From Adiantum capillus-veneris (taxonomy: Eukaryota > Streptophyta > Polypodiopsida > Polypodiales > Pteridaceae): a stretch of 64,000 bases of DNA. The notes beneath the pieces were generated by a model. That model was not told where the DNA came from, ran no database searches, and worked only from the letters and a program-made list of their open reading frames with translations. Both the position numbers and the translations under genes were made by a program. The stretch is from assembly GCA_014529385.2 (NCBI GenBank), contig CM043952.1:157515057-157579056 (forward strand). Direction: 5' to 3'. Below are positions 15,901 to 27,511 of this stretch, in pieces. Within the stretch, counting starts at the first letter, position 1. Every line of letters begins with the position of its first letter.

Positions 15901-16300
15901 TGATGATTTGGGCAATGTCATCCTCCTAAATGGAGCTTAAAAGATCATAGGATCTCTATAAATCCACCCCGCATGGCTCCATCTCACAGTAGGCTAGGAA
16001 CCCTTATTTCTTTGGGCAAGAGCTGTAGTTTCACTGCCTTGTTATTGGCACTCTTGAATCTTCCCTAGAAGATGGCACCATGGTGCTCTTCCAGCTTGGT
16101 CTCTGAGATGTACACTTTCTTGGCCACTTTGATAGTCCTATCTTCTAGCTGATAGGCTGGGACCTATTGGACTCTTTGCTTTAGTGTCCATTAGGAAAAA
16201 TATGAACCCCAAAGGGGCCTTGTAAGAGCAACCAATCAGGTTTTAGTCAACAATAGGATATAAAAGGGGAGACATGGATAGCCCATATCTACATACCTCA
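12968..16300 (-). pseudogene. Decayed minus-strand retroelement ORF, function unrecognised
   Basis: Minus-strand frames stay partly open over about 3.3 kb but are broken by many stops and frameshifts. The readable pieces include a charged stretch at 15,404-15,213 rich in Lys, Glu and Asp, a Glu/Gln-rich stretch at 14,825-14,577, and longer runs near 16,150-16,000 and 13,696-13,300. I see no reverse transcriptase, integrase or protease motif. The coding strand ends at a polypurine tract and LTR (12,967-12,310), so this is probably the 3' open reading frame of an LTR element rather than a host gene. The product is unknown to me. Confidence 0.35.
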
Positions 16301-18795
16301 AAACTATATCATGTAACATATCTATGGAAAGAGCTTGGCAATGTAATCCAAATGCACTATTGTTCGTCAAATTTAAAATTAGAATGCTCAAGTTATCATC
16401 ATGATTATTATTTTTTTTGCAAAAGCAGGTGGGACCGTGGCCACCACAAACCTCTTCTCATTAGTGTAGGAGTATATTCCAAAAGCATCTTTGACCCTAA
16501 AAGGCCCTTTTGGGTTTCATAATTTCCCTAATGCTTCTTCTTCTAGGCAAGCCCTTGCGATGTTTGCATTGAACCTGAAGGTTGGAAACATAGTTCTAGT
16601 GGTTAGGTACACTTCAAAGCAAAAATATATATGCAACTTCTCATGTGAGGTTTGAAAGTGCCAATTCCTATTCTGGTGCTTGAAGACTATTCCTTAAGCT
16701 AAGTAAACATGGTGCAACATAAAACTTCTGACTTGAGAAAAAAAATTACAGCTAAGATAATAATCATGCTCATTATCTAGGGCTCGTTGTAGGGATGCTT
16801 TTTGTACTTTGATTGTATGCATGTGTCAAAGGCATTATGAATAGACATTGATTGGATTTTTAAAGTATTCGGATCACTAAAATGAGAGATGGGGTGATTT
16901 TTGAAAACAAATGGCTTTGAAACTAGCTAAGTGTAAAAGGGACTTCCTGGGATGTTCAAGTTTGTTCAAACTTGGTGGGTGGGCTTTTAATGACATGGAA
17001 AAAACATGTGGATCGAGTTTTTGTGAAGTTGGGCCATTTTTGGGCAGAGAGATATAATCGCGCTTATTATCTCCCTCCCTATCTTTACAATTTTTTGGCA
17101 TTTTGACCCTATACACTGGTTGACCATGATAGAGCCCAAAATGTGATTTTGGTAAATTTTGGATTTTCCAAGTTTCCTTGGGGCCCAATTTTGAAAGTGA
17201 GAAGCCTTTGTGCATTTTTTGGCTAAGTGTAAAGGTGAAAATGATCTCTCCTGGTTTTAGTGCATGCATGGGCTCTTAATGACATGTGCAAGCAAGGTGT
17301 AGTGGCAAAATTTGGTCCTTCTAGGCTCTTAATTATTAATTATGATTATTATCTATTCTTGCAAATTTTCATCTAATTTGAGTTTTTTGGTCACACACAT
17401 GCTAACTAAGCCTAATGCACAGATTTCAGCCATTTTGAGCTAGGATTGGTTGTCCTGGAGTTGTCTTCTCTATTTTGTTCTTTAATATTTGTGGTATTCC
17501 CCCAACTCCGATTGTGATGACTTTTTGCCACCTTGAAGAATTTGGGCTTGTCCCACATGTTGAGAAGATTATCCATATTAATTTTGGTTCAATTTGGACT
17601 CGATTTGACATCTTTGGGTAGAAAATGACACTTTGCACATCTCTGAATCATTCTCTTATGCCATATGCCCAAATGAGGTTTTCTTTTGATCCCACCTAGG
17701 TACATTGCTTATGGCACCTATGGGAAAGCCTTTTGTAAAGTCAAAACTCAAGTCCAACACTGGGCCAAATTTGGCCTTATTATCTATAGAGCCCCCTAAT
17801 CCCCTATGAAATGGTCATCCAGTTTGTGGTATGTTCTATATACCTATGCTATAGCTCCCTTAAAGTTTGGTTGGATTTGGTGTACCACGCTGGCCGTTAT
17901 AATCATTTTTGTCCTCGTTCTTGCCCATGAAGATTCTACTAACTTAGGGTTTTTCTAGACTACCTTGGACTCGCAAGTATAATCAAACATGTTCATTAGT
18001 AGCTTATGAACTTACCCCTCATGTTTTGTGTGAGATTGTACATTGTGGAAGTCGTGAGAGACCGCAAAAGGCATGCACAGGAAAGCCTCCGAGAGCTCAC
18101 TCCAAAAGGGGGCAAGTACAAATGAGACTATTTTTGGTCTACTAGGACGGTACATACCTAGGCTTCCCGACTCACTAAAATCCCTTGATTAGTCCTACTA
18201 CCTTATGAGGTATACTTTCTTTTCCAAAATTGCTTCATTTGGTCTCCTTTGCCCTGTTTTTGAAGATTCCACCAAACCAGGCTTCGTGGGCTTAACTTAG
18301 GTCTCTTGTTACCGTTGTGAGAATTGAACAAGATTTGACATGGTTGTCCATATCTTCTTTTTTATCATCAAGGTATCTTTTATTCTTTTACCTAAGCTTT
18401 CTCATTATTTATTTTTTATTTTTGACCTTTTTAGCAAGAAAATTATAAGAAAATTACAAAACCAATTTAAAACTTATAAAACCAATCCAAAAATAAGCAA
18501 AACATGCAATAACACTATACTTGGCCATATTTTGGTGAAGTTCTATATTTTGATCACTTCTTTGCTCAACAAACACGCAAAAAGAGTGAAAATTATAACA
18601 TTTTTTAGCTTTTTTAATGATACTTACAATATTTACTCGCATCTATGGGATATCATATCACATTATCCCCTTTTGCTTTACTTATAAGGATGTTTCTCAT
18701 GGAGTTTGCAAAAACAGTTGCACATTAACATATAAAAATTTCAAACATTGCCCTTTTCTAACCAAAATTATCTATCCAGGTCCGCATTCGGAATG
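16301..18795. other. AT-rich DNA with diverged long-period tandem similarity
   Basis: No gene is recognised. Two blocks at about 16,920-17,080 and 17,220-17,365 share a GCTAAGTGTAAA...CTTAATGACATG...TTATTATCT pattern, so part of the region may be a decayed tandem repeat with a period near 295 bp. TTATTATCT-like motifs also occur near 16,400, 17,775 and 12,350. The left part of this stretch may include the LTR belonging to the polypurine tract at 18,796. Confidence 0.3.
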
Positions 18796-18808
18796 CCTCC
18801 CCCCTCCT
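18796..18808 (-). other. Polypurine tract of old Ty3/gypsy element O
   Basis: The minus strand reads AGGAGGGGGGAGG directly after a frame that ends LEDFN-stop. It is the plausible 3' end of the internal region of the old element whose pol lies at 29.6-34 kb. Confidence 0.5.
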
Positions 18809-19767
18809 AATTGAAGTCCTCCAGGACAATAGTGTGTATCCCGAGTAGTGCAGTGCATGGGTTGATAAGCCATGTCTATGCATAGCCCTGATTGGCTTTT
18901 GCATGCTTGTAAGGTCAATGCATTCTAAAACACTATGTTGTGCAAGAGAAGGGTCTTGAACAGATTTCTCAAGGGTTTTTTATGTCAAAGCTTCCCATTG
19001 ATTAACTCTCTTGAAGAGTAGATCTTGGAGAAATTGTGTGCGTTCTTTGATAGTTCATGGTAAACAACTATCTATTTTTGTCAAATCATTTTGTAGAGGA
19101 ATTGGTTGTTGCTTTTGTGCTTGCCGAATCTTTGGCACCCATTTGTAGATCGATTTGGTTGGCTTCTTTATGTCTATCTTGGTCACTTGTTCTTTGGTGG
19201 TTGGGTTTTTTGGCGTCTTTTGGGGTTGTGGAGCTATTTGTGATCATTTTCAATATCTTGTCGTTGATTGTTTCTTGGGCACCCAAATCTATTTAGAAAT
19301 TTCTTGCATTTCAACTTTTGGTACCCTATATTACCTGGTTCCTTGCATGCTTGAGTTATGAGGATCAATTTTATGTTGAGCAGTTGATATATGTGTTGTG
19401 CTTGAACTTTGTTTTGCTGACGTGGAAGCTCGTAGTTGCGCTTTTCACTCTTCCTTGCTATATGAAAATGGTACCTTTAACTATCCACCTTTGAGTATTG
19501 ATTCCAATACTCTTGCATCCCAATCTTGAAAATCTTTGTATGTCTGCATTTAGGGAACTTCTAGTACCATATTTTCATTCATATGCTCATCCAGAATGCA
19601 AATAAGCATGTGTGGATAAAGAAATACTTGCACAAAGATATTCAAGTTGATCATGCCCAATGGTGGACTGAACTCTTTATGGTGTGCTTTCGCTTTAGCT
19701 TTACAGCACTCTAAGGGTTGGGTAGTTTCCTTCTTGTAGGTTGAATAGCTTAGTGCATTTATCCTAG
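18809..19767 (-). pseudogene. 3' part of old Ty3/gypsy element O, left of the nested insertion
   Basis: The minus-strand frame at 19,767-19,550 (RINALSYSTYKKETTQPLEC and onward) continues the frame that stops abruptly at 29,588 on the other side of the 9.8-kb Tat-like insertion. Joining the flanks at the shared CTAG keeps one continuous reading direction from integrase tail to polypurine tract. The rest, to 18,809, is low-complexity and broken, and I recognise no domain in it. It is either a decayed integrase C-terminus or an extra 3' ORF. Confidence 0.5.
19764..19767. repeat. Target-site duplication CTAG, left copy
   Basis: CTAG precedes the left LTR at 19,764-19,767, and CTAG follows the right LTR at 29,588-29,591. 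Ty3/gypsy elements usually make 5-bp duplications; only 4 bp are identical here. Confidence 0.6.
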
Positions 19768-21840
19768 TGAGGGCGAGCTTTTTGAAATGGGGCCTTAAAC
19801 CCAAACCAATGGGCCTACCCTCACAAAATGTTCGTAAAGAGGTACGCACACTACTTGGGGCACCACCTTCTTTTGGGAGTGGAGAAGGAAACCAATCAAA
19901 ATAACACTTGCACTCACCCACTCAAGCAACACACTTTGAAAACCCCCTTACTCTATATACACTTTGGACACTTGAACACCATCAACGATTATGCAACCCA
20001 ATGCCGTGCATCAAATGAAATATGCAATTTGTGGAATAGCATTCACCTTCTCCCCATAAGAATACCCATAATACATCCAAACTCCTCCTCTCTCAAGCAC
20101 TCATCAAAAAATCATGTGCACAAGACTTGCCTCTCAAACACACAAGAGAATCACTTACATCAAACTAACACACTTTGCATAGAGAGCTCATCTCCATCTA
20201 TTGAATGCCGTGACACAAATAAAATCACCATGAGAGGTAGCCACATGCATATGTAATGAAACAAAAGAGAGTTGGAGTGAGAAATTTCTTTAGACCAATT
20301 GAATAAGTGTGGAGAAACAAACCAATGGTAAATTGAGAATAGAACACTTACTTGATTTCTCGCACACCTTTTAAGGGGAGGACAGATGTTGGCTAACCAT
20401 CACGAGTTGCGACACTTGAATGTTTTGAAGATGATTTAATGATCATTAACATAACCATGAGAGAGATCATGATGTATTTACAAGTTATTGAGGTGCTACA
20501 AATGATTTATTGGGTTGATGGACTAAGAGATTGTAGAATAGAAAGAGTGGAGGATAGAGTTGCACTTCCTCCAAAAAGGAGAGTTAGGAGGGAGGATGTG
20601 AAAGAGGGAGTTGGGGTTTTCTCTACTATTGATCAAGAAACAACATGAAGTTGAAAATATAGGTGTGTGTCCTTGAGTCTCTCCAAGGGGGGCTATTTAT
20701 AGTTGTGTAGGAGTGGGATTATGCTACACTTAATTAGGGTGAGTGATTAGTCCTAATTAAGTGTCCTTTGACCACTCATTGAATATTGGACATAAAAGGG
20801 ATTATTTATTCACCAAAAATATCATTTTAGACCGTGAAGGCTCCATAGGGGTGCATAATGTAGGTGGGCCCCACCATGAGGCCCTACAGGTGGCTCCTGC
20901 GGGGTATCTCAACTTGTCTGTCTTGGCATTTAGAAAGCATCTTTAGGTTGGTCCCATCACATGCAAGTGACCTTGAACACTCATTGCTCTTCTAGAAGAT
21001 GAGTAGGGGAAAAATAAGATCTCACCCTCTTGATTTACTTGATTTACAGTTCCCTTTTGCTGTGAATCTGATAGATTTACACTATTTTGACCATAACTTT
21101 TTACATGTAGCTCGGAATGACATGCTTCAAAAGGAAAATTTGACCTTCTCAACATGTTTGATATGAATTTGGACTATTCTTCACGCCCATGCACCAAGGA
21201 ATTCGGTTTGGAAGGTCCACACTAGGCTAGGGAACCTTTTGCTTCCAGGTCTTCTTGTATGGGCCCTTTGCTTGTATGCATCCAAGGGGAATCATGCTTT
21301 TTCAAAAGGGTATGATGCTTAAACAAATAGAGGAGGGCCCAATATTATTTTCTTGTTAAAATAATATACAATTTGAGTCTTTTTGAAAGGAGAAAAACTA
21401 TATGTATATTCTTAAGAGATATTGGGCCACCTATGTAGGGGGCATAGAAGACTTGTAGAGATGGACCATAATCTTTGGTAAAGATAAGTGGAGAGTTGAT
21501 TTTCCATGGTAATTTATCTATATGGGATGGAAGATGGATATATTATTTTTCTACTGCTAATTCACAAGAGGTAAGAAAGTTTGGGGGTAGATAGTTGGTT
21601 ATTGTATGCTTACTTTTATTTACAAAGCAAAAAAGAAAAGGGTGGTAATATAAATATATGACTAAGGTGACATTTTTGGGAAGAGTACAATGTATGTGTC
21701 GCCACAAAGGTTAAACAAAGAGAGGGAATTTACTCTAGATAACTTAATAGCATAGAAAAAATATATACACATATGAGGAAGAGGACGTTGAGTAGGCTGA
21801 AAAATGTTGCAAAAAGATGGTTACCATTTTATGCCACTCA
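19768..21840 (-). repeat. 3' LTR of the Tat-like element
   Basis: This 2,073-bp LTR matches 27,512-29,587 almost throughout. Homology stops exactly at CACTCA (21,840), where the other copy runs into CTAG flank and this copy into pol. The plus-strand frames inside it (for example around 19,828-20,256) show no known domain and are probably chance. There is no purine-rich tract at its internal edge. Confidence 0.9.
20693..20702 (-). promoter_or_regulatory. TATA box in the 3' LTR of the Tat-like element
   Basis: The minus strand reads CTATAAATAG followed by CCCCCC, a good plant TATA box. The equivalent site in the 5' LTR (28,440-28,449) reads CTATAAGTAG, so the promoter copy that would drive the element carries a substitution. 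Confidence 0.6.
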
Positions 21841-24800
21841 TATTACCAAAAAAATTTTGTCAAGTCGAGTATCAAGTCGGTTATCATAGCGAAGAACCAG
21901 CATACCTTCCTTCAATCCTTTCCCCTTGAGCTTCTTGTTGATTTTGTCCCTTTGTCTTGTCGCTTTGGTGATGTAGTGATCAATGGACTCTTCTCTATCT
22001 AGCTCAAGTCGTTGGAGATCTAAGATCCTTTCATGTAGAACCTCTTTTTCTTTTTTTGCCACTCTTGCAAGAACGCGCAAGCTTGAGAGCTCTACCTCAA
22101 TGGGGAGAAGTGCCTCCTGTCCATAAACTAGATGAAAAGGGGTGAATTGGGTAGATACCTTGAAAGATGTCGTATACGCCCAAAGAGCAGCTTTCAAATG
22201 GCGATCCCAATCATTAGGCCGGTCCACAACCTACTTAGAAATGATCTTACATATCATTCCATTCACTTTTTCCACCAATCCATTGCATTGAGGATAGTAG
22301 GGTGTGGAATGCAGGTGTTTCACTTTTAACCTCCTCAAGAGATCATTCAGAAGGTCAGCCCTAAAACCCGGGCCTCGATCTGATAAGATTTCTAGGGGTG
22401 TTCCAAACCTACTACAAATATGGTCAAAAATAAACTTTGATACCTCTTCAGCTGTGATTCGGGTTGTGCTTGTTGCTTCCTCCCATCGTGTCATGTAGTC
22501 AACACCCATGATGATGAAAACCTTCCCTGTAGAAGTACGAGGTAGGGGACCTATTGCATCCACACCCCACTTTTCAAAAGGGCCATAAGATATTATTGGG
22601 ACTCGAGGCTGATATGTTAGTCGTCTATCCCCAGCAATTTGGCATGGCTTACATGCCTTACACCAATATTGGACATCACGATGTAAGCTCGGCCAAATAA
22701 ACCCTGCTTGTAAAATCTTCCTACTTGTAATATCTTGAGAAAAGTGACCACCACAGACATCATCATGACATGAAAGAAGAATTTTCTCTATCTCTTGCAC
22801 ACCTGGTACTCTCCTCAAGACCAAATCTTTCCCTTTGTGATATAAATCATCCCCGATCAACTGGTAAGGTGTGGCCTTCTTAACTAGTCTATGTCTTTGC
22901 ACCTTGTCTAAGTGTTTGGGACACTCACCTGCTTGTAGAAATAAGATAATGTCTTTTAGCTCCTCTTGACCTTGATATTTGGGTTCATATAGTTTCACAC
23001 CTCCTACCGCCATTTGAAGCTTTTCATTTGCGAGTAAGTCTGCTTCCTTGTTATGAGTTCTCACAATGTGTTGTACCCGTGTTGCTTTAAAACCCTTCAT
23101 CAAAGCTCTTACACTACTAAGCCACTCAAATAATGTACGATTCTTGCACCTCCAAGTCCCTTGGATTTGCCTGACCACTAGCAAAGAATCACCTTTTATA
23201 ATAAGTCTTTGTATGCCTAATTCTTTGCATTCTTCTAACCCAAGGGTTAGAGTAGCATACTCAGCCTCATTGTTAGAGTGAACGTTGGGTAGAGTGATAC
23301 CTTTTCTAACCATTACCTCCTTTTGTGGGTTCAAAATGATGATCCCCCCTGCTGCTTTGTCTTGTTGGCGTTGATAAGCTCCGTCAAAGCATAAAGTATG
23401 GGCATTATCAATCTCCTTCACTTTGAACTTTTTTGAGCCTTCCTCTCTTTGTAGTCGTGATCCTTCCCTTTCTCTCACTTTGTAGGTGAGAATGTTTGCA
23501 AGTCCTGCTCTTGTGCTATCTTCTACAAGGAAAGTGTATTCAAATTCTTGGAGTTCAAGCACCCACTTTGCTATTCTAGATGAGAGGTTCATGTATTGTA
23601 CTACATATGGTAGATTGTGCTCTAAGGTGAGAAAAACAAATGGCACAGGGAGAAGATACGATCGAAACTTCCTTACCGCAAACAAGATTGCAAAGACCAC
23701 TTTCTCCATTTCAGTGTATCCCTTCTCGGCCGGAGTCATCACCTTTCTTGCAAAATAGATCGGCCTCATGTATGATGTTTTAGGATCTTTTTGCATCAAA
23801 ACAACACCAATTTCTTCGAAACCTACACTTGGAGTGACATGGTAGGTCTCCTTTGGATCTGGTGGTATTAGGATTGGGAGAGAGCTAAGAATGCCCTTCA
23901 CTTCCTCGAAACATTTTGCATGTTCCCTCCCCCATTCAAATGTAGATTGGCTTGCCAACCTATGCAAAGGGGCGATGGATTCTGCTAGGAGATGGATGAA
24001 GCGAGACATGTACCTCACTTTGTGGTTGAAGGTCATTAGCTCCTTAGTTGTTGGTGGTGGAGATAATGACAAAAGGGCCTCTACTTTAGAGGGATCCACT
24101 TGAATTCCTTGTGAAGAAACCACATGGCCTAGCAAAACCACCTGAGATTCACCGATATGACACTTCTCTGGGTTGAGTTGTCCCCCAAATTGATGGAGCC
24201 TCTTAAGCCCCTCTTCAACCTTTTGGCAGTGAAGTGATCTACAACTATAAATACAGAAATCATCCATAAAGACTCTTATAGATTTTCCAAAGAATGGCTG
24301 AAATACAAATATTGTGAATCTCATGAAGGTGCTAGGATCATTGGTGAGCCCAAAAGGCATTACTCTGAATGAAAAAAATCCCCAAGGTGTGATGAAGGTG
24401 GTTTTTGGTTGGTCCTCTTCTGCTATTCTAATTTGAAAATATCATGAATACCCATCACACACAGTGTAGCATTCGTGACCTACTACTTCATTCAAAATTT
24501 CATCTTGGAAAGGGAGAGGGAAGTGGTCCCTCTTTGTCGCAGTGTTGAAGGGTTTGTAATCCACGCAGACCCTCCACTTACCATTCTTCTTGGGAGTGAC
24601 TACGATAGGTGATACCCATTCGGAGTTGGATACTGGATAGATGAAGCCAGCCTTCAAGAGTCGATTCACTTCTTGTAGGAGAGCCTTTTGTTGCACAGAT
24701 CCTAGTCGCCTTAACTTTTGAGCCACGGTTTTGGTCCCTGGTTTCAATTCAATTCGATGCTCTATTACATCTACACCTCTTATTTGTGAGTAGTCATTGA

Positions 24801-25932
24801 TAAACAAATTGAGATACCTCCTTAACATATTGATGTAGGACCTCTTCTCCTCACAAGTAAGATCTTTTGCAAGCATCTTCTCAAATCCTTCTTCAAGGTG
24901 GTGGCATCTTTCATCCCCTCGTGTGTGATTGTCTATTGGCTTTTCTTCTACAGAAACATCTTGGGTGTTGGCGTTGAATTAAATTCCCATTACCTCCAAA
25001 GAAGACTCCTCTTCACTGGTTGATGCACTGGTTGATGCTTCCTCATCACTTGAGTAAGGACTCTCCTCCTCGATCTCTTCATCTGCCGTGGTTTCATAGT
25101 TGATATCTAGTTGCTTTCCTTCTCGCCAATCATACACCACCGGTTGACCCTTCTTAAGAATCAAACGACCACTTCCCCATTTTTGATCTGCATTCACAGC
25201 AATAAGCCAAGGCCTCCCTAGGATGATGGGATAGCCCTCCCCCTTAGCTGGCATGACATACATATCCACTCGTGTATCTATGTTACATACAGAAACTTTT
25301 ACATTTTCAATGATCCCCAAACACTTCACACTTGAGTTGTTGGCTAGCCTAGCTTGACAATTAGAGGACTTTGTAATTTCAAGCCCTAACCTGTTCATTG
25401 ATTTTTTCGTGATCACACACATTTGAGCTCCACCATCAACATATACATTAGACACCTTTTTACCCCTTATGTAAGCATCTCCAATGGGTTCCACATCTTT
25501 TTGTAGCTTTGAGGCCACAACCTTAATGGAAAAATTTGCTTTCTTTTTTGGAATTCTTGTACTTACCAACTTTGGCCATTGCCTTCTTACTTTGGCTGAT
25601 AGGTGTAGAAGTTGAGGCCATGAAATGTTTGGCTTTTGGGTTTGTAAATCCTCCAGGATGTTGTAGGGCTCTAGCTCCTTTCCCAATGGGAAGTCGTTGA
25701 TACCAATTTCCCTTCGCCTTGATCTTTTCTTCCTGCTACTTTCAACTTCTTCCATCTTTGACTTCTTCTTCTTGTCCCTTCTGGCTGAATTTGTTCCTTC
25801 ACTTCTCATGTCTTCATCCTTATCATGTGCTCTTGTGCGTTTTTCTGTCGGCATAACATCAAAGTTTAGAGTATGCTCATCTATTACCTCTTCTAGCTTG
25901 ATCATTGTTGACTCCTCTTTCTTCCTCCTCAT
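21838..25932 (-). pseudogene. pol: Tat-lineage pol polyprotein: protease, RT, two RNase H domains, integrase
   Basis: One frame runs through the region and is interrupted by TAA (24,979-24,981), TGA (24,442-24,444, in the DGYS-YFQ box of RT) and TAG (22,231-22,233). Protease shows DGG near 25,437 in place of the usual DSG/DTG, then ILGRPWL. RT has SEWVSPIVV, KWRVCVDYK and FMDD (near 24,264). The first RNase H (about 23.75-23.48 kb) has lost its acidic residues (ANILTYK for a usual ADALS). The second, archaeal-type RNase H keeps FDGA (near 23,390), NNEAEY and GDS. Integrase has an HHCC zinc motif (about 22.79-22.64 kb) and D-D-E residues in WGVDAIGP, ILSDRG and CNGLVEKVNG. The frame ends at RLDKIFLVI, cut off by the LTR. 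The pol start overlaps the end of gag by 56 bp in another frame. Confidence 0.9.
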
Positions 25933-26860
25933 GTGGGACGGGAGGTATATTTGCTGGTGGTGGTGGTCGACGAAAGATTTGTGGGCCTTGAGCTAGTTCT
26001 TGCTGCACAGTGAGAGGAGGCGGTCTGGGGGGATATATGTCTCCTGGAAGTCGCCTTGGATGTGGACAATTGTACATGCCATGGCCCATTTCATTGCAAT
26101 TCCAACATCGCAACTCTTGAGCTTGTCTTCGTTGATTGCGATTCCCTTCTCTTGATTGTCGTTGTTAAGGTAGGCCCTATACTAGATTCAGAGTGAGGTT
26201 CTCAAGCTGTTGAGTTAGCCTTTGTAAAACCTCTTGTTGAGAGTTATCTCCTATTTGTGAAGATTGTGCAAGAGGGGCCCTAATTGGTGCTTCCATGGTT
26301 TGTGAAGTCTCCCTCTCACTCACTTCATTCAAACCCCTTGCTCTATGTGCTTGGAAGTTTAGTTTTCTAAACTTGATGATGGCTACCTCACGTGCTTCTT
26401 CGAAGGTGGATGGGAATTTTAGCTCTACTTTAGCCTTTAAAAGTGGATACAAGCCAACCATGAATCTCTCTTTTTCTAGAAAGTTAGGTGCACCACCATG
26501 ATTTTCTAATGTAGCCTCCCACCTACCCCATAGATTGACAAAGGTTGCTTCATAAGAGGGATAGTCTTCAAGTGATACCTGCTTATGTCCAATAAGACAT
26601 TTCCATAGTCCTTCAGAAGTATCACCTTGCCCAAACTTGGAGAGGAAGCTTGCTCGTAGTCTCGCCCAGTTGGACTTGATTTGGGGTTGCAAGGTCTCAT
26701 ACCATGCTTTAGCTTCTTCTTTTAGAACCAACGGGAAGGCTCGTAGCTTTACTTCCTCTTCATCTCTCCCGGATATGAGATGTGCCATCTCCAAGTTGTC
26801 AAGAAACTCTTGTGCATCTTCCCCACTTCTTGCATAGAATGTGGGAAAAGAACTTGACAT
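25877..26860 (-). pseudogene. gag: Tat-lineage gag with CCHC zinc knuckle
   Basis: The first 227 codons (26,860-26,180) encode a Ty3/gypsy capsid-like protein with motifs such as EFLDNLEMAH, EEAKAWYETL and SFLSKFGQ, typical of the retrotransposon gag family. In-frame TAG (26,177-26,179) and TAA (26,165-26,167) interrupt it. The same frame then continues through a basic linker into a CX2CX4HX4C zinc knuckle (CWNCNEMGHGMYNC) near 26,108-26,066 and a proline-rich tail. Gag binds and packages element RNA. The two stops probably destroyed it after insertion. The start ATG at 26,860 fits, because an A-rich leader precedes it. Confidence 0.85.
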
Positions 26861-26945
26861 TTTGTTTAGACTTTTTGAAATTTATTTTTTTAAAAGAAAC
26901 TTTTCTCTTACGGGCCGCACAAGATTGTTGACACTATAAATCTGA

Positions 26946-27158
26946 TTACATTAAAATGAAGATGTACACATCCATTCTTAATTCGTACTTTATCATAGGT
27001 AGAATAAATGGATTAATTGAAGCATTGATTTCATTGAGGCAAGTGGATCCAAATATCCTCCTTATGATAGATTGAAACCTAAACTTAGTTGCAATGATTA
27101 TATGAATGGATTGCCGGGCAATAGGCCTAAAAGGTTCATTGTTTTGATCGTGATTCAT
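26946..27158 (-). CDS. Leader ORF 2 (70 aa), paralogue of leader ORF 1
   Basis: A 70-codon frame in the untranslated leader between PBS and gag of the Tat-like element. It matches the frame at 27,242-27,457 along its length: both have FG...L.EI.AS.NP.ILP.I.YE...DV.IFIL near the C-terminus, with similar length and no internal stop. I do not recognise the family. The two frames may be remnants of a duplicated small protein or of an upstream gag-like ORF; coding potential is unproven. Confidence 0.3.
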   Translation of the reverse strand: MNHDQNNEPFRPIARQSIHIIIATKFRFQSIIRRIFGSTCLNEINASINPFILPMIKYELRMDVYIFILM

Positions 27159-27241
27159 GTGCTACTCCTCGTTGTTGGTTTGAAGACCTCGTTCCTTCAT
27201 ATGGCCCTTGAGCACCCCTTCACCACTCCTTGTTCCTGCCT

Positions 27242-27457
27242 TTAAAACAAAATGAAAATGTGAACATCAAAAGAGGTTTCATAATTGATGATTGGAAGTA
27301 TAATTGGATTGGGTGATGCCAGTATTTCTCTAAGTCCTTCTGCACCAAACATAAAAACAATGCGTTGCTGGAAAAAGACTTTTCTATCTATGTAAACATT
27401 TACTCTAATGTATTGTGCAAAATGAAATGGATAGATGGGAACTCCATTGTTCATCAC
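27242..27457 (-). CDS. Leader ORF 1 (71 aa), paralogue of leader ORF 2
   Basis: The second of two similar small frames, about 296 bp apart, which indicates a diverged tandem duplication of the leader. It starts MMNNGVPIYPFHF and ends DVHIFILF. It lies directly downstream of the PBS in element orientation, so it would be the first ORF on the genomic RNA. Function is unknown. Confidence 0.3.
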   Translation of the reverse strand: MMNNGVPIYPFHFAQYIRVNVYIDRKVFFQQRIVFMFGAEGLREILASPNPIILPIINYETSFDVHIFILF

Positions 27458-27488
27458 TAAAAAATTTGAAGGTAACTTGGAAATATGT

Positions 27489-27506
27489 TCCTCAGTGGAG
27501 GCACCA
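27489..27506 (-). other. Putative primer-binding site of the Tat-like element
   Basis: The minus strand reads TGGTGCCTCCACTGAGGA, five bases inside the 5' LTR end. It begins with the obligatory TGG (complement of CCA), but I could not assign the tRNA. Confidence 0.55.
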
Positions 27507-27511
27507 CTTTA

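Noticed and set aside
19828-20256. 142-codon plus-strand frame in the LTR (and its 188-codon counterpart near 27,435-28,001)
   Set aside because: It lies within LTR sequence antisense to the element, differs in length between copies, and shows no known domain.
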